Part shown: positions 8,701-18,000 of the stretch, piece after piece
Numbering within the stretch: the first letter of the stretch is position 1
How the letters are laid out: each line of letters opens with the position of its first letter
From: Synechococcales cyanobacterium M55_K2018_004
GTDB taxonomy: Bacteria > Cyanobacteriota > Cyanobacteriia > Elainellales > Elainellaceae
Direction: 5' to 3'
Length of the DNA: 48,099 nt
NCBI GenBank assembly: GCA_015295905.1
Contig: DVEB01000283.1
Location: forward strand, 1 to 48,099
Made by a program: the position numbers and the translations under genes
The notes under the pieces: model-generated
What the model was told of the DNA's origin: nothing
Seen by the model: the letters and a program-made list of their open reading frames with translations, nothing else
Databases searched by the model: none

Positions 8701-9903
8701 CAGCAAAATCCCCGCCTCACCTCGCAGTTCTCGGTCTTCGTTGATCAGTTCGACCCACTGGCCCGGCTTGAAGGAACGCTCACTGTCACTCTCGGTTGCC
8801 TGCACCTGGATAACGTTGCTATCGGGGAGGATGCGATCCACCGCACTAACCACTGTGCCGTTATCGCGCGACCACTTGAAGCGGGCCTCCTCTAGCGATC
8901 CGCCTTGGTGAATTTCCACCCGATATAGGGCATTCACCAGTTGATTTGCGACTCCGTTGGCGGCCTCTGGGGTGGGGCGCAACCGCGCTGTCATAAACAC
9001 CTGGCGATTTTGCGTAATTTGGTTGAACTGGGGGAAGGGCTGGTCAGGTGCTACGGAGGTGGTACTGTCGCCCACCTCCAGCAATTTCACCTGCCACACA
9101 GTTTTCAGGCGGGTGGTGGTGTCGATAGCGCCGAGCGCCACCTCCTGGAGATCAGGATCGTCTAGGGTTGTGATGTGGCGCTGCCAGGTGTCAAGGTAGA
9201 CCAGATAGCGACGGTCAGGCTGAAAACCGTTCTTCAAATCAGCAGTCAGCGGGCCAGGATAGTCCGGCTGGGTGAGGTAGGTGGTCAACCGCCGCAGGGG
9301 CAGAGGGATAGCTCCCTGTTTGTTCGCCGTCAATTTTTGTAATTGTGCATCCAATGCAGCGGGATCGCTAGCCGGGTAGACCAGGTCGAGTGTCTGCTCT
9401 CGGGGGTTGGGATTCTCAATGCGAAACCAGCGGTCTCTCGGATTTTTCAAGTCTGTAAAGGCTGGCACGTCTACCCATTGATTGGCTGCGTAGGCAAGCC
9501 CGTCCACTGTAAAGACCGGAACTCTCACCCTCAATCGGCGCGTCGCAGGAGTACTCGTCCTAGCGGCCTCCGGACTGGGGAGGGGGGCTGGGGGGGGAAT
9601 GTCGTATTCGGCAATGACCTCCGAGCCTTCTGGCAACTCACAGAGAATGCCATTGATGTAGTAGTTCCCGGCTGAGATTACCAGATCACTGCCATCTGGC
9701 GTAGCACTGACCTGAAACCCACCGACGGTGCGAGAAGTCCCCGACCCACCGATCATGTCCCTCGCCTGGGTCTGGTTGAGATAGCCCAGAATACTCATCT
9801 GCTCATTCCAGTCAGCATCGAGTTGCATTCGTCCCTGCTGCATGAGGACGTTGGTGTAGCGTTTCTCGGGACGGAAGGTGAAGCGGGTGAAATCGCCCTT
9901 CAT
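5755..9903 (-). CDS. eCIS fibre-like protein: DUF6519-type N-terminus, repeats, S74 chaperone end
   Basis: A 1382-aa protein and the last gene of the minus arm. Residues 1-50 (MKGDFTRFTFRPEKRYTNVL, then MQQGRMQLDADWNEQ) match the start typical of DUF6519 proteins in eCIS loci, likely the baseplate-attachment end. The middle has a T-x-F-x-x-x-L-x-x-G-D module (about 600-660), then six copies of a repeat of about 31 aa with core GFFRIQPQDS and TANAGY (DNA 7070-7629), then a GLTV-NGG repeat stretch (DNA about 6660-6775). The last 100 residues look like the S74/endosialidase-type intramolecular chaperone: VSSRTQKQNI at about 1279 fits the Ser/Lys cleavage motif, and the end is helical (DQREAIILLNRIVKQQQAAI). 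Family knowledge predicts a trimeric fibre that cuts off its own C-terminus after folding. A role in target or membrane binding is inferred. Confidence 0.88.
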   Translation of the reverse strand: MKGDFTRFTFRPEKRYTNVLMQQGRMQLDADWNEQMSILGYLNQTQARDMIGGSGTSRTVGGFQVSATPDGSDLVISAGNYYINGILCELPEGSEVIAEYDIPPPAPLPSPEAARTSTPATRRLRVRVPVFTVDGLAYAANQWVDVPAFTDLKNPRDRWFRIENPNPREQTLDLVYPASDPAALDAQLQKLTANKQGAIPLPLRRLTTYLTQPDYPGPLTADLKNGFQPDRRYLVYLDTWQRHITTLDDPDLQEVALGAIDTTTRLKTVWQVKLLEVGDSTTSVAPDQPFPQFNQITQNRQVFMTARLRPTPEAANGVANQLVNALYRVEIHQGGSLEEARFKWSRDNGTVVSAVDRILPDSNVIQVQATESDSERSFKPGQWVELINEDRELRGEAGILLRLTDVRPGGKLIYNASSVGEAIALDEFAPAKHPKLRAWDWTSDSQGLPLKSSDPDGWIELERNIQVKFETSPNMRYATGDYWLIPSRANGAIEWIKNVEGNPQRQLPLGIQHGYSRLALTVLTGTAASPQFSDPGNEGDCRRIFPSLINCLDGRESIFTGTVGIGVSKPAARLHIRGATVLEGRGTLSGEAGSKTLTGVETRFAQQLSPGDRLTTVDGTGKSVELVVEAIATDTLLNLTTTLANPIIAASFTYRPAQPHPIVRIDTEDPQTTQPQFVVNNLGNVGMGVAAPGAKLEVCRAEATPAASVLHVKAGSGVGTSLLQVQTDGKVGIGFDTPQANLDVKGVLRVATGVGTGRGFLQIQPQDGNPVQFTSNAGHRFDRSLTVVTGTATNTGFLRIQPQDSGAVHFTANAGYHFTSGTAANTGFLRIRPQDSDAVNFTANAGYNFTSGTVANSGFFRIQPQDSGGVNLTANAGYTFRSGTTDNTGFFRIQPQDSAAVTLTANAGYRLTSGTATNTGFFQIQPQDNSVVNFTSNAGYSFDKDVRISGKLSVMNGAVETIALNPDGIAIAKGNVILTEGNVEIKRGVLKIGNFQIDQDAADTHFNQITIRDGITFGRPTAAFRISTNPPHFNQAITFARRVTIQSEGLTVANGGVTVNSGGLTVSNNGLTVGNGGASITGSSQISLRRVAGVAEKLTLLTDSTTANPTPFIIDLPGRRLSIREGDTRLMTIAPPQDASKSNSRVNVLGELVVGANFFNRNDSLINGLLVEGHTGIGVFNTSADTSQPLLAKLEVRGVTNNATDSALNITNQNRKSLLYVRNDGQVAIGSLADQAPLNVTLPTGVSAAATKLVVSGDGLVTGKLFAQKVAGTEIEQVSSRTQKQNIVALSSQAATDLLRSLNPVTFNYTTTKDTALHAGFIAEDSPTLVTSTDGQAIRILDVVAVLTRTVKDQREAIILLNRIVKQQQAAIATLFEHINAR
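7070..7629 (-). repeat. In-frame repeats of about 93 bp in the fibre gene
   Basis: Six diverged copies of a unit of about 93 bp encode 31-aa repeats (GF-x-x-I-Q-P-Q-D, then T-A-N-A-G-Y, then G-T-x-x-N). Copies 2 to 5 are the same length and directly contiguous, so they arose by tandem duplication. The first is longer, with an insertion RFDRSLTVV. They probably form repeated beta layers of the shaft. Confidence 0.85.
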
Positions 9904-9972
9904 AGTGGACTCCTGGGGGTGGGTGAGGGGGATGAGAATCCCAAATTCGCAGGTTAAACGGTCACGTCGGCC

Positions 9973-12900
9973 TCAGGTGACATAGATCAGGTCGGGGGTG
10001 ATGCCGAAGCGGAGATATTCGTTGAGGCTGGCCTTGAGGTTGTCTTCTCGTTGGGGAAACTTGAGGGAATTGAAGACTCCCATTTCTGAGCCGTTTTCGG
10101 CTCCAGTGCGGACTGTGGTAACGGTGGCGCTGCTGAGTTGGGCATAGCCCGGTTGCCCATAGCGCTCGTCGGTGAAGCGGGGCTGCATCTGGTTGAGCAG
10201 GAGCAGCATATCATCCACTCGGTTGAGGCCGGTGTTGAGCGTAGCCCAGGTCTTGCCGCTGTTCTGACTGATGAACAAGCTACCGATGCGGGTGCCCGCA
10301 AGCAGGGAAGCCTTGCCGTTGACAGGACTGCTTAGCACCAGACAGGTGATATCCGTTTGGGTGAGGCCACTGCCTGCAACCTGCCAGGAGCAGCCATTGC
10401 TGCTGGAACGGAAGATACTGCCACCAGTGCTGCCCACATACAGGGTGGTGCGTTGGTAGGGAGTGTTGGGGGGGAGGTCGGGGTCGAAGGGTTGATCGAT
10501 GCGGAGTTCGTCAGCAGTGGAAATCGTCATAATGCGGCGGGTCTGTCCGGCGGCGGTGAGGCTGTCTCCCGGAGCAAATTCCCGTTGGAAGTCGGTACTG
10601 TTCCCTCTGACGCTGGTGTAGTCACTGGCGATCGCCCCTTTCCCTGGCACTGTTTCCCCCACGATTGCTGTGGTGTTGGGGTTCGTCAACCCGGCACGGG
10701 CAGGTTCCCAGCGCAGTCCCCCGTCTGTCGAACGAAACACTCCACCCCCCAGCGTGGCCGCAAACAGGTGTCTAGTGGTTGCACTCAAGCATAGTCCAGT
10801 GATGTAGGGATGGGTCAGCCCCGTCTGGCAGATGTTGACATCGCTAGGGTCGCCCCCTCTCCAGGTGTTGCCATTGTCGCTAGAGCGGAACACACCCCCA
10901 CCCCACGTGCCAACGAAGCAGTCCCCGCTGTGGGGATCGGTAGCGATCGCCCGCACATCGCGATTGGTCAGTCCCTCGTTCATGGCCTGCCAGGTCTGTC
11001 CTCCGTTGCTGGAACGGAACACCCCATTCCCAGCAGTGCCCATCCACAAAACAGAGGTCTGGAAGGGAGTAGGGGTTGTGATGTCGGGGGAGAAAGGTTC
11101 GGCAACGGTGAGACTGCCATTGTCGGGCGCAATTGCAGTGATGCGGCGGGTCTGTCCGGCAATTGTCAGACATTCACCCACTGCGAGTTCCACCGCAAAG
11201 AGGGTGCCTTGTCCGGTGACGGTGGTGCCCTTGGTGGTGGCCCTGCCTGTACCGAGGCGCTGTTGCAGGGCTAGGGCGGTGATGTCGGTGTTGCGGCGGT
11301 TCTCACTGTTGGGGATGCGCGGCTGTGGAACGGGTTCCCAACAGGTGCGCCGGATGCGGAAGGCGGTGGCGATCGCGTCTTGGTCAAAGGCGGGGCTGAC
11401 CTGAAGCAGGTTATCGGCAGTGATGGCAATGACCGTGCGAGACTGACCGGCCAGCAGGATTTCGTCACCAGGGCTGAGTTGTTGCAAGAAGCGGGTGTTG
11501 CACCCCGTCAGCGTGGTGCGATCGCGGCTGGTGCTGAGGCGTCCCTGCCCTGGGGTCGTTTGGGTATTGTGCAGGAGCAGGAACTCCTTGCCGGCAAAGC
11601 TTTGGGCAAAGGGGGCGTTGACCTCTAGCTCAAGGCCAGAACGGACTTGCGTAATGGTGCGGCGATCGCCCTCCACAATCAGCGTTTTTCCCACGTCCGC
11701 TGGCGTAAATTTGGTGCCACAGCCCACGACAATCGCCCCGCCAGCCGTAGGTTGTGTCGTACTCACCTGCCCGCTGCCTTCCATGAGGAGATGGGTGACG
11801 CGGTAGAGGGCGCCGCCCGTGGTGCCTGCCAACACTGCCACGGTCTGAAACGCGCTCTGGGGGGGCAGGTCGGTCAAGGGCTGGTCGAGTTGCAGTTGAG
11901 TGTTAGAGGGAATGGCCTGAATAGTGCGCACTTGCCCCTGAACGGCGATCGCATCCCCCACCTGCAATTCCTCCAGAAACCGAGTGTGCGTGCCGTTGAT
12001 GGTGCCGATGGGATCACTAGCGGCAGCAGGCGAAATTGTCCCCATTCCCGGCAGGCTAAAGGCCAGTAACGCTGTGACAGCAGCATTGGGCAGGCCCGTC
12101 GGCACGGGCGCCCAAGTTTGACTAGCGGCAATCAACCGATGACTGCCCTGGCCCGCGGTGCCTACCCAGGTTTGCTGAGTGATGGGGTTGCTGGTGAGGC
12201 TAGTGATGGCGACGGGCAGGGTGCCGATCTGCTCGATCAGGGTGAGGTCGGGCTGGCAGCGGTAGCGAGGAGGCGTGCGCGATCCCTGTGGGACAAAACA
12301 GAAACGCAAACAGCCTATCTGCTGCCGTTGGGTGGTCACCTTGTCGGTAAATAAACTGTTGCTGGCTTCCAGGGTGCGGACGAGGCTGGCCCCGAGGATG
12401 GTGCTGGTGGTGATGTCTGCGTCGGTGCCAGGAGCAGTGAGAGCGGGGGGAATGGGCAAGGAGGATGAGGGGGGTAGGGGGGAGTCGAGGATGGAGTCTG
12501 TGAGGCTGAGGTGGGGGACAGAGTCGGCTAGGGCGATCGCGCCGCTAATGCTGCGAACGAGGGAGAGATGCAGGCGAGAGTTATCTGCCCCTAGGTCAAT
12601 CACGGGGGGATCGGGGTAGCAGCGGGGATCGAGAGGTGCATCATCTTCGTCTTCGTCAGTCGGTAAGGGGGGTGGCGGTGCCCAGCGGGACAGAAAGCGG
12701 TGCAGGCCCTCCAGCAGGGTGGAGCACTGCTCGCCCCAGATCTCAGTGATGCGTCCAAGCCGCACTTGGAGCGGCAGGTTGTTGGCCGTGAGGCCGACCC
12801 GTAACATCCGTTGCAACAACGTCAGGCTGTACATCAACAGGGCTAAGAAGGTAACGTCGTCGGGTTGGGCATTGGTGATGGGAAGTTCCGCCCGTTCAAC

Positions 12901-15003
12901 GCGCAGTGTGTGACCAGGGACGAGGGTGCTGTGGGCGATCGCCAATCGTTGCAAGTTGCCGGGACGCACCGTCAGATTGCCCTCCAGCAAAAGGCCCTCC
13001 AGCGTGAACTCGCCGCCATCCTCAGTGGCAGGGGAGGCGGTGCCGCGCAGGGTGAGGTGGCCCAGCAGGTGGGGGCGATCGCCATCGGCAGCCACCAAGT
13101 ACAGGGGCTGCGCTGCCGGAATGCGGAGGAATAGATCGCCGCTGTAGGTCTGATTGCTCTGGAGTTCGATCAGGCCACCTGCTGCATCGCGAATCATACC
13201 CAGCGTGGGAGGCTGCTCTCCCTGAGCGGGTTGTAAAAAAAGGAAGAATACCTGGTTACGGTCAGCCGCTAGTGAGAGGGTGCCGCCACTAGGGAGGGCG
13301 ATCGCTTCCCCTCTGGCATTAACCGCCAGACCGGGGGAAACCGTTATTAACGCCTCTTGCTGGTTGACTGCCACCGCCAGACCGCTCAACACACCGGGCT
13401 GAAACCCTTGACGGACAGCGTTATCCAGCCGCTGCACCTGACCACTACTGTTGAGTTCTAAGCGTGCCAGCACAAAGTAGGGGCGATCGGGAGATGCCGT
13501 CGCAGGGAGCACGTCAATGTGGAGGCAGGTGGGGTCATGCTCGGCAGGACTCAGGATCAGCATCACTGCCTGACTCCGATAGCGGCCCAGGTAAATGCGG
13601 CGGGAATGCCCTAGCGTCAGCAGGTTGCCGCTGGCATCAATGCCGCTGCCAGCGGTGACTTGAGCCTCCAAATCACCACACTCTGCGAAGACGTTTAGCC
13701 CTGAAACAATGCCGGGATGGAAGGGGGGGAAAAGGCGCAATCGGGACGGGGAGGGCAGGGGGGAAGTGGCGTCTGTGGTGAAGCCGCTGCCTGCGAGGAT
13801 GGAGATTGAGCCATCGTTGCGACAGGCAACGTAACTAAGGGGAATGCTGATAAGGTCGTAGCAGGCTTGCCAGTGGCGGGCAAACTGATTCCACTCGCGG
13901 ATGGCCTGCGGCAGGGAGGGAGAGGCGTGGGGTGACCTGACTTTCCAGACGAGGTAGGTGCTGGCATCGAGGCTTTCTAGGACGGTGTTGCCAGTGCGAC
14001 TGTAGGGGCCACCGCCCACATCGTCGCTGAAGCCGTAGGAGTAGTTAACTGTTACGTTTTGAGGTGGGTCTTCCGTCAGCACAGCCATGCGCCCTCGCTG
14101 CAAGTCCAGCGCTACTTTGGCCTGAGAGTCGTGATCCTTGGTCTGCCAGTCTGCCAGGTCTGCTAGGTGAATTTCGGCCCGCTTCAAGGGGGTGCCATCA
14201 AAGTAAATTTGGACGGGACGATCGGCTTCCTCCACAGCCTCTGACTCCCACAGGGAGGGACTGAGTTCTCCAGGGATGTGGACTTCCTGCGCCAGTTCGG
14301 TGATATCCGTCTCGGTCTGGGGGTTGTTGAACAGGGGCGCGTCGTAGCCCAGTGGGTTGAGGGTGAAATAGCGTCCTTGGGGTGCGGCACTGAGGCCGGG
14401 GACGGCCCTGGGAGTGCCGCGTTCGATGGCATAGCTCTGCAGTCGCCACAGGTAAAGCGCCACGCCGTTGGGTGTGTAGGAGCCGCGTTGCTGGGGATTG
14501 CTGCGGATTTCGGGGGTAAAGGCCCCTGTGGTGCGGAAGGGAATGGGGATGGTGTTCTGCTGGGACTGTTGTCGCAGATTGACCGTGCTGCTCTGGGGAC
14601 GCAGGTGGCTGAGGTGTTGGGTGGTGGCGACAAAGGACTGGGCTTCGACGGCTCGCACCCCCCAGCCGGTAATGTCCCGGCCAATCTGTTCCAAAATGGC
14701 GGTGCTGCCCTTGCGCTGACGGTAGGCCAGGGTGTTGGCGACGTAGGTGCGGCGCTCCTGGCGATCGCGGTGAGCTGTCGCTTCGTTCAGGTCGCTCACT
14801 GCCAGCAGATCCCCGATGTAGGGCACTACCCAGCCATCGCAGGTCTCGATGAACCAGTTGTCGTATAGGTGCTCAATGTCGGCTTCCAGCAGTCGCAATT
14901 CCTGCTGGAGAATTTCCAGGAAGGCGCGTAACTGGCCGTCCTGCTCAGCATCGCGGATGCGGTAGATGGCGGGTAGCAGCTCGTACAGGGTGATCTGGCT
15001 CAT
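9973..15003 (-). CDS. eCIS gpI-type tail protein with inserted beta-propeller
   Basis: A 1676-aa protein. The ATG at 15003 (MSQITLYELLPAIYRIRDAE) overlaps the upstream stop as ATGA, so I prefer it to a longer frame. Residues 1-110 (ILQQELRLLEADIEHLYDNW, then WVVPYIGDLL) match phage P2 gpI-type tail proteins, which join wedge to fibres. A beta-rich middle ends in LEASNSLFTDKVTTQRQQIG, then RTPPRYRCQPDL at about 1000, and the last 80 residues (FTDERYGQPGYAQLS, GSEMGVF, LNEYLRFGI) are the ending I recall for eCIS homologues, where these two stretches lie close together. Here some 600 residues separate them. They hold five Asp-box repeats (FRSSNGGQTW type, about 1329, 1372, 1422, 1532, 1579) and five modules with T-x-F-x-x-E-L-x-x-G-D. 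The insertion suggests an extra binding platform on the baseplate. Confidence 0.88.
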   Translation of the reverse strand: MSQITLYELLPAIYRIRDAEQDGQLRAFLEILQQELRLLEADIEHLYDNWFIETCDGWVVPYIGDLLAVSDLNEATAHRDRQERRTYVANTLAYRQRKGSTAILEQIGRDITGWGVRAVEAQSFVATTQHLSHLRPQSSTVNLRQQSQQNTIPIPFRTTGAFTPEIRSNPQQRGSYTPNGVALYLWRLQSYAIERGTPRAVPGLSAAPQGRYFTLNPLGYDAPLFNNPQTETDITELAQEVHIPGELSPSLWESEAVEEADRPVQIYFDGTPLKRAEIHLADLADWQTKDHDSQAKVALDLQRGRMAVLTEDPPQNVTVNYSYGFSDDVGGGPYSRTGNTVLESLDASTYLVWKVRSPHASPSLPQAIREWNQFARHWQACYDLISIPLSYVACRNDGSISILAGSGFTTDATSPLPSPSRLRLFPPFHPGIVSGLNVFAECGDLEAQVTAGSGIDASGNLLTLGHSRRIYLGRYRSQAVMLILSPAEHDPTCLHIDVLPATASPDRPYFVLARLELNSSGQVQRLDNAVRQGFQPGVLSGLAVAVNQQEALITVSPGLAVNARGEAIALPSGGTLSLAADRNQVFFLFLQPAQGEQPPTLGMIRDAAGGLIELQSNQTYSGDLFLRIPAAQPLYLVAADGDRPHLLGHLTLRGTASPATEDGGEFTLEGLLLEGNLTVRPGNLQRLAIAHSTLVPGHTLRVERAELPITNAQPDDVTFLALLMYSLTLLQRMLRVGLTANNLPLQVRLGRITEIWGEQCSTLLEGLHRFLSRWAPPPPLPTDEDEDDAPLDPRCYPDPPVIDLGADNSRLHLSLVRSISGAIALADSVPHLSLTDSILDSPLPPSSSLPIPPALTAPGTDADITTSTILGASLVRTLEASNSLFTDKVTTQRQQIGCLRFCFVPQGSRTPPRYRCQPDLTLIEQIGTLPVAITSLTSNPITQQTWVGTAGQGSHRLIAASQTWAPVPTGLPNAAVTALLAFSLPGMGTISPAAASDPIGTINGTHTRFLEELQVGDAIAVQGQVRTIQAIPSNTQLQLDQPLTDLPPQSAFQTVAVLAGTTGGALYRVTHLLMEGSGQVSTTQPTAGGAIVVGCGTKFTPADVGKTLIVEGDRRTITQVRSGLELEVNAPFAQSFAGKEFLLLHNTQTTPGQGRLSTSRDRTTLTGCNTRFLQQLSPGDEILLAGQSRTVIAITADNLLQVSPAFDQDAIATAFRIRRTCWEPVPQPRIPNSENRRNTDITALALQQRLGTGRATTKGTTVTGQGTLFAVELAVGECLTIAGQTRRITAIAPDNGSLTVAEPFSPDITTPTPFQTSVLWMGTAGNGVFRSSNGGQTWQAMNEGLTNRDVRAIATDPHSGDCFVGTWGGGVFRSSDNGNTWRGGDPSDVNICQTGLTHPYITGLCLSATTRHLFAATLGGGVFRSTDGGLRWEPARAGLTNPNTTAIVGETVPGKGAIASDYTSVRGNSTDFQREFAPGDSLTAAGQTRRIMTISTADELRIDQPFDPDLPPNTPYQRTTLYVGSTGGSIFRSSSNGCSWQVAGSGLTQTDITCLVLSSPVNGKASLLAGTRIGSLFISQNSGKTWATLNTGLNRVDDMLLLLNQMQPRFTDERYGQPGYAQLSSATVTTVRTGAENGSEMGVFNSLKFPQREDNLKASLNEYLRFGITPDLIYVT

Positions 15004-18000
15004 AGACTGACCTCCGCCCTCAGGCCAATGCCTGCCGGGTTGATGAGAAGTAACTGGGCCGGCAGGATCTGTCGTTTGTCCACATCCCACCGGGCGGTCT
15101 GGGCCGGCAGCACAGCCTCTAGGCTGCGGGCGCGATCGCGGCGATACAGGGCATCTAAATCCACCGCCACCACGCCAGCCACTGCCTGCATCAGGGCGAT
15201 CGCCTCAGCAGAGGTGACCGCCTGCCCAAAGTGGCGCTGCTCAAAGGCAAACCTTGTGGTCAGCACTGCTTGGACCTGGGCCAGCACAGGTTCTGGCCGG
15301 TAGCGCGGGTCGATGAGCAAGCGTGCTTCCAGGTTAAACAGCAGGCGTTCGTAGGAATCCACTTGCACCTGCTGGATGGGGTCGTGAGCCTGGGCGATCG
15401 CCTGCACCAGGTTGGTGTATAGCACCGAGTCTGCTGGAACAACGCCCCCAGTGCTGGCCGCTACCGTAATGTGGACTGTCTGTACGCCGCCTGCTGACAC
15501 CACCGTTGCCCTGGCTTTACCGATGCCAGAGAAGGCGCGGGTAAAATCTTCGTAGTCTTGCAGGGAGACGATTCTGCCCAGCGTCCGCACCGTCAGGGGG
15601 GCACTGGTGCGAGCTTCGGTGATGCTTTCGGGGTCGGCAGCGCCACTGGTGGGGCGGGGATTGTTGACCTCTGAGATACCGAGGGGACGCACTCGCAACA
15701 GACTGAGGCGATCGCCCCCCATCAGTCCCGCCAGCCCCATGCCGCTGCGATAGGTGGCCCGCACGTTTTCCAGACCCGTCGGCAGGCGCATCCCGCTCAC
15801 CCCATCCCCGAAGATCACCGTCACTGTGCCATCCTGGGCACGACGGGTGATGTAGACCTGCTCGTCGGGGCCGTGGCCAAACAGTGAGTCCACCTCCTGC
15901 CACTGCACTTCGTTGACGCGCACCTCTAGCGTACTGATAGTGCCTTTGGGGGTGGTCGCTGCAACGTAGGTGAGGGGCTTTTTCCGCAGGACAAACGCCT
16001 GGTTGGGCTGGCTGCTGTCGCCGCTGCCCAGCACTTCGTCCGGCACCGTTTCGCCGTGGGTGGCCGGGACAATATTGGCGAAAATGCTCACCGTTGCTGG
16101 ATCGTAGCTGTTTTGCAAGGGAGCCTCTAGCGTCAGGATGGGCACCTGTTGGTCGATGGGAGGCAGCAGAATGGTGGCAGGTTCGCTGATGCTGGGGTCT
16201 TCAGCGATCGCCGCTTCTAGCACCACGTCCTGGGGTGTAGGGGTCAGCACCACCCCGACAAAACCGTCCCGGTCTTGCAAGCGCCAGCGTTGCTCCAGCG
16301 CTAGTTGGGGGTCGGGGTGACGAGGCAGGAGTGGCTGCGGGGGGGCCATCACAAACAGGCGATCGCCCGCCCGAATGGGAGCCGTCAGCAGCGCATCCTC
16401 CGAAATCAAAATGCCGATCCCCGCCGCCACCAAGCTACCCACAAATGGGATGATGGCGCGAAAATCGGTGTTCACCAGTCCTAGGGGGTTCAGTTGGGAG
16501 TCGAGGCTGGTGAGTCCCTGGTTAAAGGCGGCCCAGCGATCGCCCTGGTCAAGTGAGCGGAAGATCCCGGCTGTCTCGGTGCCAGCGTAAACTTGCAGGG
16601 TTCTGGGTTCCAAAACCAGACAGCGGATCGTCAGGTCGAGTGGTTGCACTGAGGCCGGTTTCCAGAGGGAACGGGTATTTTCAGCGTCGCGATCGGGCAA
16701 CAGGACGAAAATGCCACTCCCTGCAGTGCCCGCCAGCACACGCAGAATTTGGAACGGCGTGGGCGACTGTGCCAGTTCTAGGGGATTGGGAGCAGGGGGC
16801 AGAATCGCAGCATTCAACGCATCACTACCGTCATCCTGCACGTCAACGTCTTCTGGGACAGAACGGACTGGCTCAGGGCTGATTGCGTGATTGATCTGCA
16901 GAACGGTGTCGGAGACGATCGCCGTTACCTGACGAGTCACCCCTGCAATAATCAGGTCATCCCCAACGGCGAGTTCTTCTGTGAAGCGGGTGTTTTCCCC
17001 CAGAACCGTGGTGTTGGTGGCAATCACCGTGCCAGTCCCCGGACGGTGATAGGCAACCAGAGCCGTCACGTTGGGGTTGGTGAGTCCTCGGTTCAGGGGT
17101 TGCCAGCTCACCCCCCCATCGGTGGAACGGAACACCCCCCGATCGACGGTGCCCGCAAAGAGCGTCTGAGTCAGAACTGGCGATCGCACCCGGGCCAAGG
17201 TCTGCACATCTAGGGTTTCCAGCCCCGCCTGACTCCAGAGGTTGCCGCCATCGCGCGATCGCACAATCCCGCCGTTGCAGGTGGCGGCCAGCAGTTCTGT
17301 AGGCAGTGGCAGGAGCGATCGCACGTCCCGCGCCACTAAATTCCGGCTAGCATCCTGCCAGGTCTGACCATCCTCACTGCGGAAAATCCCATCAGGGGTA
17401 GCTGCAAACAGGTGTCCGGCCTGCACCGCCAAGGACTGAATGGAGCGGTTGGGGAGGCCATCGTTGATCGGTTCCCACACCTCCAAATTGGCCTGCTGCT
17501 TCAAGCGAAACACGCCCCCTCCAGCAGTCCCCGCAATCAACTGAGAACGATATACCGCGAGACAGGTGACCCCGGTGTGGGTGAGTCCGGCAGTGATATC
17601 CCTTGTCCCGCCACTGCTGGTGATGGGACTGGGGAAACGGTGCCACCGGTTTGGGTTCTGGGCATCATTCGGGTCATTTTGCAGACGCATGACGCCACCC
17701 ACATGCTGTACCACTGCCCGGATGCGCTGACCACTGACGATCACCTGTTGCTTGGGCAGCAGTTCAGGCACGTATTCACTTAGAAAGACCTGGTTGCGGG
17801 TGATGGGGTCGAAGAAGATATTGGCCTGTTGCGGGGCGATCGCCAGTGGGTCGGGGGCCAGTTCCAGAGATTCACTCTGCACCAGGAGGACTGTTTCACG
17901 CCGACGATAGTTTTCTGGGACAATGGCTTCTCTAAGTTGCAAGCGAGACACTTCACCCGTCAGCCCAAAATCGTTCACCTGGACGTTCTCAATAGTGTTA

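Noticed and set aside
9973-15090. Longer start of the gpI-type gene at 15090
   Set aside because: It would overlap the J-like gene by 91 bp with a non-family N-terminus, while the ATG at 15003 forms an ATGA overlap and begins with the family sequence.
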